Shown here: positions 10,853 to 20,822 of the stretch, in pieces
How the letters are laid out: every line of letters starts with the position of its first letter
Numbering within the stretch: position 1 is the stretch's first letter
Source of the DNA: Gnomoniopsis sp. IMI 355080
Taxonomy: Eukaryota; Ascomycota; Sordariomycetes; Diaporthales; Gnomoniaceae
DNA length: 64,000 nucleotides
Assembly: GCA_027946555.1 (NCBI GenBank)
Contig: JAPEVC010000147.1
Span: forward strand, 1-64,000
Direction of reading: 5' to 3'
The notes under the pieces: model-generated
What the model saw: the letters and a program-made list of their open reading frames with translations, nothing else
Databases searched by the model: none
Told to the model about the DNA's origin: nothing
Program-made: the position numbers and the translations under genes

Positions 10853-11644
10853 TTATTGCCATGAAGAAGCTGCTTTTGCGAGCCTATCCTCGTAGCTCTC
10901 AAACCATTTCGCGACCACTGCATTTCCCAGCCCAGCCGTGATGGTTGTCTCTCCACGCTCCAGCTTCTCCGTAATCTCTTCCATAAACTCCTCCATTGTC
11001 AGAGCAGTAGCATTCTTATGCTTTTTGTTGTCATCTGGGTCAATTCTTCCACGATGCAAATCGGTCTCTACAAGAGGAGGCACGATTTCAACGACCTTGA
11101 TGCCTGAATCCCGGAGCTGTACGCGCAAGGACATTGTCCAGGCATGTAGCCAGGCTTTGGTGCCGTTGTACACTGGGTTGATGATTTCAAGCGGGATGAA
11201 TCCCAGCACGCTGGATACGTTGATGATAGTTGCTGAGGATTGAGTTTGGAAGTGTTCCAACAGCCCTACGGCCAGATGCATGGGACCGGTAACATTGATA
11301 GCAATTTCTTCATCTGCCTTTGCAAGTAGTGTGGTAGGGTCGTCCTGGAGGAGGCGAAGAGGTTGCTGAATGCCTGCATTGTTGACCAGACAATCCAAGT
11401 CTGGGTGATCCTTCGTCACTTTTGCAATGAAGGCTGGTATCTTTGCAGTGTTTCCGGTATCCAGGACGTAGTATCCAGCGCATGCTTTGAGTGGCCCGCT
11501 AAGGGCGGTACGCAATTTCTCCTCGGTGCGGCCGCAGATGATGACTTTTTTTCCCTTGGAGAGAAAGTATCTGGCAAGCGCTAGGCCTATACCTCCCGCC
11601 CCACCGGTGACAAGGGCGCACTTGAAGTCGAGATTGGTGGGCAT
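10853..11644 (-). CDS. Short-chain dehydrogenase/reductase (DltE-like)
   Basis: Second SDR, 263 residues, one exon, ATG at 11644. The cofactor motif TGGAGGIG is at 13-20, and an Arg in CGRTEEKL after beta-strand 2 suggests NADP preference. NNAG is at about 88-91, the catalytic Ser is in NVSS (about 142-145), and YNGTK gives Tyr159 and Lys163. The pattern is that of the DltE-type SDRs that act on non-sugar substrates. It is only distantly similar to the neighbouring SDR, so it is not a recent duplicate. It is transcribed divergently from the 2-oxoglutarate oxygenase, sharing a 1.1-kb promoter that carries a four-copy repeated element. Confidence 0.92.
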   Translation of the reverse strand: MPTNLDFKCALVTGGAGGIGLALARYFLSKGKKVIICGRTEEKLRTALSGPLKACAGYYVLDTGNTAKIPAFIAKVTKDHPDLDCLVNNAGIQQPLRLLQDDPTTLLAKADEEIAINVTGPMHLAVGLLEHFQTQSSATIINVSSVLGFIPLEIINPVYNGTKAWLHAWTMSLRVQLRDSGIKVVEIVPPLVETDLHRGRIDPDDNKKHKNATALTMEEFMEEITEKLERGETTITAGLGNAVVAKWFESYEDRLAKAASSWQ

Positions 11645-12744
11645 TGTGCTGGCTGCCTAGGTCAGCTAGCTGTGGAATATCCTCGGTTTGGATTACGGAC
11701 GGACAAGACAAGTACTCGAAGTCTAGGATGTAGGTGTATCACGGGCATATGGGATTCTCAACAATAAGGCTGTGAAGACATGAACAGGAACCGTAAAGCT
11801 TCCGAGCATCTAAAATGATTGTCCGAGACGTTGACTGTACAAGCGTACTTCTGGAGGACATGCCGCGTAACAGTGGGTCAAGACCAGTGACACTTATTGG
11901 CAACAATACGAGATGCTCAGCCGCGAGAGGGAATATTGTGTGAGACGTGAGCATGCTATTCGGTCAGATCCGTCTACATTGAATCGCTAAAAACCGAAAT
12001 CCGTAAGAGGCGCGGGCTGAGAACAATGGCGATGGTGATAGTGAACCGCCGGAACGCGAGGTTTTGCATGTAATCTCACCCTGCAATAAGCTTATGGACA
12101 CGTACAATCACCTATGTACCTAGTATTTGCAGGACATATGCAGTAATACGGGTGAGAGTATCAAGGTTGCGGCTGGTCCCATCGACATAAGCCCCCTTCT
12201 ATATCTCGGGCTTACTTTGCGCGGCAGTGGCCGAAGTGAGCAATCACTTTATTTGGTTTCACTGTTGAGATCTCGGGCTTACTCTGCCCGACTTGCTCAA
12301 ACAGTTCGACCGATTCAATGTTTGCCCTTAGCGAGACCCATCTCGGGCTTACTTTTCTGACTAGCGGATAACGAGATCTATCACTTTGCTTACGTCTCCG
12401 TTCGAGATATCGGGCTTACTTTTCACAATGACAAGGGAATCAGTCGATCCTGAGCCTCAATTTCTGGAGTGAAGGCGCTGAAGTAATGCAAAATACTAGC
12501 CTTTTGGGACTTAGCAAACCACCCACTACACTGTCCAGGTGCGCTTGCGAGCTCCGGTTGAATGGGATCATTGTACAGATGTATTATCCTAGTTACTAGG
12601 CATTCGCGGTGAAACTTTGTGCGAAGTTCGTTAGAAAATTGCATCTCAGCTTGAACATAATTTATCAGTCTTTACGGCTGTACGTGTGAACTGCTACACA
12701 TCTTAGTTTTCAAGTTCAAGATAACGATATTAGATACGTTCAAT
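11645..12744. promoter_or_regulatory. Divergent promoter between SDR and 2OG oxygenase
   Basis: A 1.1-kb non-coding stretch between two divergent cluster genes. It carries the four-copy ATCTCGGGCTTACT array (12203-12420), described separately. No other gene is supported. Confidence 0.55.
12203..12420 (+). repeat. Four-copy 14-bp element at regular 67-70 bp spacing
   Basis: ATCTCGGGCTTACT occurs exactly at 12203-12216, 12270-12283 and 12340-12353, and with one change (ATATCGGGCTTACT) at 12407-12420. The start-to-start distances are 67, 70 and 67 bp. The intervening DNA is largely diverged, but copies 2 and 4 also share the 29 bases before the element in part (ATCACTTT... and GAGAT), which points to an old tandem duplication in which the core stayed conserved. 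The CGG triplet is the half-site type bound by Zn2Cys6 proteins. A binding role is an inference. Confidence 0.8.
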
Positions 12745-13913
12745 ATGGGAAGCCACATGCAAGTCAGCGAGGAGAATGCCATTCCAACGGTGGACGTGAG
12801 TGCACTCCTTTCGTCCACATCTTCTGAAGCCGAGCGGCGCCAGGTTGTGGACAATGTCTGCCACGCATCCAGAAAGTACGGCTTCTTCAACCTAGTCGGG
12901 CATGGCATCCCACCCCAGCAGATGAAGCAGGCGCTTGAGATCAATAGGCGCTTCTTTGCACTTCCGGAAGAGAAGCGTCTGGATGTCCACGTCAGCAAGG
13001 CCATGGGTCGATCGTTCAGAGGCTGGGAGCCGCCGTTGATCCAACAGCACCAAGATGGGCTTTTACCGGACACTAAGGAAGTGAGTGCTACCTCAGGACC
13101 AAATGCTTGGAATGAAAGGTTTCATATCTTGGTGTTCATATTCTGACATCAAATTCGACTGAATAGACATTCATTGTCGGTCGCGAGGTACCAGCGGACG
13201 ACTCCGAGGCCGGCAGCTTCATGACAGGTCCGAATCTGTGGCCTGACCTCCCCAAGGACGAGTTCCAAAACGTTGTTCTGGACTACCAGGCTCGTATGAT
13301 AGAGGTTGCAGGGCTTCTGATCCGGATTCTAGTGCAAGGCCTGCCCAAAGAGTGGAGTTGCTCGCCCGATGCGCTGGACGGCCTCTTGGTGGATCCAGCG
13401 ATTCCCATGCGGTTCTTGCACTACGGGCCAGTGCCGGAAAAGGACCCGCGCCAATTTGGAGGTGAGTATGATGATTTTCATTCCTTAGCCTTCTTTGGAA
13501 TTGTGCTCTTGGGTACTGGCAGAAAACTGATCCAATTTGACGTGAAAGTCGCCGCCCACACTGACTTCAGCGTCATCACGATTCTTCTACAGCAACCTGG
13601 CACGGAGGGTCTGCAAGTATGGTACCCACCCACCGAGGATTGGATACCGGTGCCCGTTGTCGAGGATGGATTTGTCATCAATATTGGGGACCTGATGCAG
13701 AAATACACAGCCGGATACTATCGCAGCGCCCGGCACCGTGTTGTGACCTTTAGTGAGGAGGGTAAGCATCGCTACAGCATTGCCTTCTTCTTGGATGGAA
13801 ACTTGCACTTCAAGACCAGGCCGCTCGATGGCTCGGGCGACGAGATTGAGGTTGGGGAATATGTGCGCTCGTGCTTGATGAAGACTTTAGGAACCCGAGG
13901 CCCATTGCTGTAG
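12745..13913 (+). CDS. 2-oxoglutarate/Fe(II)-dependent oxygenase (IPNS-like)
   Basis: Non-haem iron oxygenase, 331 residues, of the isopenicillin-N-synthase-like family that includes CitB (citrinin) and TropC (tropolones). Exons are 12745-13080, 13167-13461 and 13549-13913 (introns 86 and 87 bp). The N-terminal DIOX_N part contains YGFFNLVGHGIP. The iron ligands are His214 and Asp216 (AHTDF, created exactly at the second splice junction) and His273 (SARHRVV). Arg285 (RYSIAFF) should bind 2-oxoglutarate. The second intron is 87 bp, a multiple of three and without a stop, so the unspliced frame also reads through. Next to a methylating NR-PKS, the likely job is oxidation of an aryl methyl group (as CitB does) or ring chemistry (as TropC does). 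No TropB-type flavin monooxygenase is present in the cluster, which favours the CitB-like role; this is inference. Confidence 0.93.
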
Positions 13914-14289
13914 TGCTTAGAAGGGGTGGTCAACTGCATACAGGCCAATGTACACCCAGATCTGCCCTGTGAATCCATAGTCTCTATAGCTTCCTCATCA
14001 ATCAACAACACCTTGAATCGGATACCCCCCCCCCCGGATAGCTATCCTTGTTTTCGTGACTACGTTCTAGAACCTTTGAAACTCTTTTCGCCAATGAATG
14101 ACATGCAAGTAGTTACCCTGAAATGGCACATTGGTTTCTTTGCGTCTAATTGCTTGGAATGTAAATCCAATAGGGGGCTCCCAGATAGGCGCTGGGACTT
14201 CCTATGGATTACGATAGTGACTTGAACGTCAGAACCAATACCAAATTGAACAAATCTAAGTTGCTTAAAACGAGAATATTCTATCAATT
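13914..14289. other. Intergenic, convergent 3' region
   Basis: About 375 bases between the convergent oxygenase and MFS genes, with a run of ten C at about 14026-14035. I see nothing else in it. Confidence 0.5.
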
Positions 14290-15788
14290 TCAAACTTTTC
14301 CAACCCTCCATATCTTCTTGGCGTGACCTTGATGTGCTGCTCTGGCTAGCACAAAACCTATCACACCGACCGTCATTCCAAGCGCGCAGAATACCTTGAG
14401 CCAAATGTATGGGTCTCTGCTGCTACCGTTGCGACCCTCTCCAGTGGCGACTAACACACCAGCGACGGGCTGGGCAATCAGCACCGATGGAGCGATGATG
14501 AGGTAGACGGCTCCCAAGTACAGCCCATACTTGCTCATGTCGGGACAAATTTGAGCCACAAGTGTGGGCACCATGGACACGAAGGTACCGGATCCGAAAC
14601 CATACAGCGCTGCGAAGACGATTCGCCCTGCTTTGAATGGCGCGGCGATCCAAATACAGAGGACAAGTATGACTGAGAAAAGTGAGAATACTATGGTGGT
14701 ATTGAAGCGCCCATACCGGTCGCCAAGCCAGCCAGGCATCACTCTTCCAATGGTGCTGTGTGATGCAACAATGCGTCAGCAACCGAATTCAGAAGGATGA
14801 GAAGCAAAATAGGTAGGGCATAGGCGACATACCTTGTGGCGCTCAGAATAATAAGCAGGTTATTTGCCGCTTGGTCGCCATCACCGGCATCCTGGGCCTC
14901 AACGACAAGATAGTTGTAGGGGATGAAGACACCCAAGAAGTAGAAGAAACATGCCAAAGCAAGGGTGAAGACGGGTCCGGACCGGAGAAGAGACGCTGGG
15001 ACTAGCTGTGACAGATGGAAGGGCACAGGAGAGCGACCCGCTGCCCGCTGTGGACGGCGCGACGTGGTGGCAATGGCCACGAGCAGGAGGACCAAGTAGG
15101 TTAGGGCGACAGCACGCATGGTCCAGGGAAAGCCGATGCGATCAAAGAGGACGGGGATGACAGCAGTGCCAAGAACAGCGCCCAAGGCGCTCCCAGCGCT
15201 GACGAGGCCGAGTGCGAGGCCCCTCCGGGCTCGAAACCAGGTGCCGACAGCGGTGGTGCCCGCAACAAAAATTGCGCCTGTCCCCATGGCACTGACGATG
15301 CTCTGACAGGCCAAGATTTGGCCATAGCTACGACAGTTGGCGAGGCCGAGCAGACCGCCGACATGCAGCACGGTGCCGATGATGAGAAGGAGCGTGGGAC
15401 CGAGGCGGTCGAACAACCCTCCGAATACGGGTACGCCGAGAAAAAGCAAGAAGGTCTCGGTGGAGGGAATCCAGCCGATGTCACTGGCACTGTAGTCTTG
15501 CAGCTGATGGGTTGCGTAGTACGCTTGGAAAATGCCGATGCAGGTGATCCATCCAAAAGACACGAAGAGACAGGCAAAACCGCCAACAACAGCCAGCCAT
15601 CCACGTCGTGAAGTGTCGAGAGGGGGTAGGCCATCGTCAACATCGCCAAGGCCACCAGGAGCGGTGTGAGGCAGATGCAGGCCGTCAGCTTTGTCCTTGT
15701 CGACATGCATATGGGAATGGCTCCCCTGCATCTCGCCGGACGGAGCTGAGTTGGAGAGCGATTTGGATGAGATTGACTTGGTTTCCAT
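14290..15788 (-). CDS. MFS transporter, monocarboxylate-porter-like
   Basis: Plasma-membrane permease of the major facilitator superfamily, 473 residues. Exons are 14833-15788 and 14290-14755, with a 77-bp intron (GTATGT...CACAG). A hydrophilic N-terminal tail of about 75 residues, with a short His/Asp-rich run, precedes about 12 hydrophobic segments. A positively charged loop (FRARRGLALG) and GWLGDRYGR, the equivalent of the conserved inter-helix loop, are present. The overall pattern is that of fungal MCT-type (monocarboxylate porter) members often found in metabolite clusters. I start at the ATG at 15788; the frame is open farther upstream but lacks a better start. Export of the pathway product or uptake of a precursor is inferred only from its position. 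Confidence 0.88.
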
Positions 15789-17108
15789 GTGAGACTGTCC
15801 GCAAGTCCGGTAAGAATGGACGAACTTGGCTTTCACAGTCAATATGTGATGTTCGAAGACGCAGGTGATGCTAAGTTGATTGGACTTACTCAAAAAGTCT
15901 ATTGAAAGAATCGAAACCTGCAGTCTAGACTCCTGAATAATCAATCAAGGTCTCTGTGATTGGCTGTACTCATTTGTTTTCAGTGTTGATCGTAAATGCG
16001 TATGATCGCAGCTATACACTTATATGCATTTTTGGTGATTTGGTTCAGTCGGATTTAATAAACGCGTCTGACTGAAGTGTCACGTGTATCAATGGAGACA
16101 CTGACGGAGACACTGACGGAGACACTGACCTGGCTAGAACAAAGGCGGTACGTATTTCCTGTCGCGCTCGGCGTTTGGCCATATTCCCGTCTAATAAAAA
16201 CGCCACCTCGGTCCAATGCAGGAGACATGTAAAAGTACTTACCTATCGCATCAGTGGAAATCCTGCTGCCCAACCGCCTCAGCTCATCTTGGCTCAAAGT
16301 GTATAAGCAGCCAATGCTTACAATATGTACGAGGCCCAAGTAGCCGCAGAGGATTACAATGTTCGATCAAATTAGTATATCTGTGTAGTAGGCCATGTGA
16401 ATGCAACCTGTTGATCGAGCCTTGTGGTCCATTGAGGCGGTTTTCTTTTGTAAATAAGCAGGCCAAGGAAGGCTAGAGTACCTAGGTATACCGTATACAT
16501 CGGTAGTAGTCCGATCTAGTAAGTATTCATGGTATATTCAAGTAAATTTGTCAGCCGGGCGGACGCATGCGGTTCCTTCCGGGGAGGAGCTGCGGGCTGC
16601 GCATGTCTCAGAAGAACCTGTAGACGGTACCTTTTTATGCGAGTCTTATGTCAGATTGGGATTCAATACCTGCAGCTTGGCCTGGTAGGAATGATACGCA
16701 TCAAGGCACATCACCCTATTACGAACGTCACATTGCCCCCACGACCAGTGGGGGTTTTACGTTTGACATTTTTCGTATATCAAGACAGCCATTTTGTCTG
16801 CCTAGGTAGGTACAGAAGGCTTACCAACTTGGGGCTTAGGAGATACCTACTATCCACACGTATTCCAGATATCTGACACCTAGTGCTGTCCTGCTGCCAT
16901 ACAGTTGCCCCAGTCACGCACATCCTTGAGCCTCCACTCAGCCCGGGCTTTACCAGCTCCTGAGCTCGTTCAATGATCGCTGGCACTAAAAAAAGCATGA
17001 ACCTGACCCAAAAACAACCAGGTTCAATTGGAGTCTCAAGCAAAGACAGCTCGCAACCTGGAGTTTCTGTAGGTGTCCGAATAATTTCTCCCCTGGGTGT
17101 GTAGATGC
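15789..17108. promoter_or_regulatory. Divergent promoter between MFS transporter and Zn2Cys6 regulator
   Basis: A 1.3-kb non-coding stretch. It contains three perfect tandem copies of GGAGACACTGAC (16094-16129), an inverted repeat CCCCCAC-GACCA-GTGGGGG (about 16737-16755), and CGGGCTTTAC at about 16944, which differs from the core of the 12.2-12.4 kb element by one extra T. No gene is supported. Confidence 0.55.
16094..16129 (+). repeat. 12-bp unit repeated three times in tandem
   Basis: Three identical, contiguous copies of GGAGACACTGAC in the promoter region upstream of the MFS gene. It may be a plain minisatellite or clustered binding sites; nothing decides between these. Confidence 0.85.
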
Positions 17109-19613
17109 ATGGACAGGAATACTATTAACACCATCATTTTCCAGCGTTTGGCCTCTCAAGGTCATATGCGACAGAATCAAGCCCAGACCGGGCCACAGCA
17201 GCCTAAACCTCAAGCCGCTTGCGACGAGTGTCGCCGAAGAAAGCTGCGATGCGACCGCCGAAAACCTGTGTGCGGCGTCTGTGAAGCTTCAAACGTCGCA
17301 TGCATCGTTCCCGTGGAAAGGCTGACGCGAGGCCCAAAACGAGGATATTTAAAATCACTGCAGGCCAAGATCGGTAGGTAAAGTAGTAGTATGGTGAAGT
17401 GGAATTTGAAGTGAAATTTATTCAATATCTAGCCACTAGCTAATCTTCTACAGCTGACCTCGAAGGCGCCCTTAATCAACAACGCAGAGCTTCGCCCACC
17501 CCTCCAGCAGCCGATTATAGCCAAATAGGCGCCATAACCAACATACCGGATTTCGGAATTCACGATGAAACATATCAGAGCTTGAACGGCAATCTCCCAT
17601 GGGACCTAGACATTGCCGTACCGCCAGCCACGCAGGCCGGAGACATGGCTTTGCTGTCTGCAATGGACCTTGGGCAAGAGGGTTGGTATTCTCAGCCAGG
17701 TCCCAACAGCTCTGAGTCCCAACATGCACCTCCTCCAACCCTAAATTTTGAGAGCGAACGCAGCACATCTGTGTGCGGCACTACTGTAGACCCGGCGGTC
17801 GTGTCTTTAGGTAGCTGCCCACAGACGCCCGCCAGCGCCCATACACATGAGAAGCCTCGAGACTCAGGCCCGCGCTATACCGAGGTCTTCCTCTCTAGTC
17901 TGCAACAGTCTGACCTGTGAGTACTAGTATGTGCCCGGAAAAAAAACTTTGTGTGGTCTGGACACTAAATACGCATACGCCAACCTTCAGCGATCAGCTG
18001 TATATGGACAGGGTACAGATGTTCATACCCATCGGAAATCATGGTGTCTGTCCAATCAACCCTTCAAGCTCAACTGATTCAGATAGTCGTGCGGCGAGCG
18101 CGGCTCACACTGCCCTGCGCTATGCCATGTGGACATTGGCAGCCTCAGCATCACCCACTTACTCAGCACTGCGTGATTCGCTTTACACCCGGGCCAGACG
18201 TGCCATTGAAGGATTCGACGACGGAGATTTTGCAGCTCCCGTGGAACGTTCTTCCCGGAATGAAGCTGTACAAGCGTGGCTGCTCATAGCCATCCACGAG
18301 CTCATGACCGGCGCATCCCGCCGCGCTTGGCTCAGCGCCGGGAGAGCGTTTCGCCTCATACAATGTGACCCTGCATGGGCTGTGGATGAGAGAATCGATG
18401 AGACTTCACTCCCTACTCCTCCTGGCGGCTTGCAGGTGGGCCTTGATCTTTCTCTCGAAGCTGAGCAACGGAGAAAGACATACTGGTTTGCTTATTGCTT
18501 GGATCGCTTCATGAGTTTGCAGACGGGGTCGTCCCCAACTTTCTGCGATGATGTACAGAGTATACAACTTTCTTTTCCACCTAAGCAAGCCGTGTTCTCA
18601 CTTTATCCTGAGGAAGCACACTGACCTAGTCGGCACAGGTGCCCGTGAGACTTCCGTGTCCTGAGTCTGTTTTCCAGTGTAGCCAGCCCGCTCCAATGGG
18701 CTTCCTGCTGAGCGCCACCACAGTGCCAACGACTGCTATATCCGTGTCTCAGAGCATTTCGAGCACTCATAACAGCATCCCAAAAACACCACTAGGAGAG
18801 TGCATTGTCGTAGCTGCCGTAATTGGTCAAGCCATCTCGCATCGTCGACAAGCTACCTTTGCCCAAGTCCTCCTATCCACTGGGTCCGCGAATGGGGAGG
18901 CAGTCGTGGCAAATATTGGTACTGATCCACCCGGGAACACTCGCTTTGGCTTGCGAGATGCTTTTTGGGAACGGCATGTCAAACTTGAGGCGCTGGTCAC
19001 CAACCATACAAGAGCCTTCCTCAGTCGCTATCCTGCCGGTGCACGCGACCGCGATCCTACGTTGATATTCCTGGCAATGATGTGGCATGTGGTCAAGATT
19101 CATCATCTCTACACAGCCGAGAAAACAGCCCCAGCGTTTGATGGTGACCTCAACCATGCTGAGTCCAGCCTGTGCGCCAATTCTTCCATTGAGGTTGAGC
19201 GCGCTGTTCAAGCAATTATGGAATCAATCGCTTGCTTGTCTAAGTTAAATAACTGGAAGGTAAATAAGACATAATCCAATGGGCCACGACTCCAAAAAGT
19301 GTAAATGAGCATTCTGCTAACGATTGAGAATCTTTTTCCACAGGTTCATCCACTTATTACTATTCCACTGAGGCAATGCTCCGAGCTACTTGCACCTTGG
19401 CCCGATCTCCTAGAAGCTTTCAATAAAAACCTTTCCAAGGCTATGCAAAACATGTATATTCCTGGGTTTTCGGAGCAAAAGGACCCTATGATAGAATCAG
19501 TGGGCATAGGCGACGAACGTAGTAGCGCCCCAGGGTTGCACATAGAGCATCCCGTGCACACATCACAGGGTCATGTTACACCCAAGCTGTTGAAATATCA
19601 AACAGCCTTGTAG
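17109..19613 (+). CDS. Zn(II)2Cys6 transcription factor, likely cluster regulator
   Basis: Fungal binuclear-zinc-cluster regulator of 726 residues in five exons: 17109-17373, 17454-17916, 17991-18552, 18639-19259 and 19344-19613 (introns 80, 74, 86 and 84 bp). The zinc cluster C-X2-C-X6-C-X6-C-X2-C-X6-C uses Cys38, 41, 48, 55, 58 and 65, followed by a basic linker (RLTRGPKRGYLKSL) and a short coiled coil (LQAKIADLEGAL). The middle part begins SDLDQLYMDRVQ and includes RRKTYWFAYCLDRF and VPVRLPCPE, which match the fungal-specific transcription factor domain. The second ATG at 17166 is an alternative start and would remove 19 residues. It lies between the transporter and the synthase, where pathway-specific activators are usually found. 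Control of this cluster is inferred. Confidence 0.9.
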
Positions 19614-19944
19614 GCTTCACATTAGACTTGAATTTTAGATCATCATCATTGTTTACCACAACATAATTGACCTGTACTTCGATTTCACAGCCGCTCCTAA
19701 TGTTATTTCCTCCAGGACATATGTCTGTCAGTCTGTGTATAATACGCTCAGTGTTCGCAGTGCAGTTTAGTTGTCCATCTTGACAAATTAGGTAGTCCAC
19801 GTTCGTTGCGATGGTCTTGTTCTTGTTCTGGACTCGGACCAAGCATATTGGACTTCCTTTTAGAAGCACGTGGAATACACCGTAGACGTTGAAGGCAACA
19901 ATGTGTTCCCTCCTGCGAGTGTCCTGTACCTTGGCAAACGTCAT
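19576..19944 (-). CDS. Possible small cysteine-containing protein
   Basis: An ATG-started frame of 122 residues with four Cys in its middle part (ICLV, YLICQDG, LNCTAN, DICPGG, SGCEIE region) and no signal peptide. It overlaps the 3' end of the Zn2Cys6 gene by 38 bp in antisense. It does not resemble a family I know. It could be a real small gene, the last exon of something longer, or chance. Confidence 0.25.
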   Translation of the reverse strand: MTFAKVQDTRRREHIVAFNVYGVFHVLLKGSPICLVRVQNKNKTIATNVDYLICQDGQLNCTANTERIIHRLTDICPGGNNIRSGCEIEVQVNYVVVNNDDDLKFKSNVKPTRLFDISTAWV

Positions 19945-20822
19945 GTGTCAGGCTTGTAATCATGTCGATATTAACATGGCCTGATCAGGAGAGCCCTACT
20001 ATGCTGCAGACTAAACATACCAAACCTCATGGCTATCCAAGTCAGCCGCGTCGCTACGAGGCGTTGTGGCCTCTCTACTAAGACCAATCCGAGGGCCGCG
20101 GGGCGCAAGAACCTCGGTGAAGACTTTTTCTGCTTGACCACGGCAGGAATCATGGAGATCTCCACTCGTAGCCGGGCGTATGGAAAGGAACATGCAATGT
20201 CATCTCACATCAGCACGGAGAAGATCCTACACTATCTATCTATCAGAGCGGTGCAGTCAGCAGCATATCTGGCTTCTCTTATCTTTTGTTGATGACCTCG
20301 GGGGCCTCGGAAAACATTTGCCCGCTTTTCATTGCCATCGTCAGCAAATCGATGAGTTTCCACTAGGATTGGGTACGTATCCCACACCGATGAGGCCCCT
20401 CGGCATTGCACCATAGACTACCACAGACTCCAGAATTGTGGCGCCCCGGAATGAAGAGGTACAGTACATGAGCACGTATCGCAAGAAAGAACATTTAGAT
20501 GGCTATGTGGTGAAGTGATTAGATCCATAGAGATATCTGTGTCTAGTCCTAGTTACTATTGTTATATATCTTGGCTGCTTCCCAGTGTACTTGGCTCTTG
20601 AGGCTTTGTCCACAAGCCATTTTTTCAAATTGCTGAGAAAGTAAATTTACAAGGGATTTTCTGTTCAACCAGATACAAGTCCAGAACTTTTAATCCTTTG
20701 CTGTTGTCTTGATTGCGTCTGGTCATAAGTTCCCAAAATCTTAGAGGCACAGTCATTTCCCAAGTGAATGAAAGACCCCGATTTCTCCTTGATAAAGTCT
20801 CAAAGGCAGGATATTGGCTACG
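19945..20822. promoter_or_regulatory. Promoter region of the polyketide synthase
   Basis: About 880 bases upstream of the synthase start. TA-rich stretches and one direct TATCTATC run occur. I found no copy of the 14-bp element of 12.2-12.4 kb. No gene is supported here. Confidence 0.45.
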
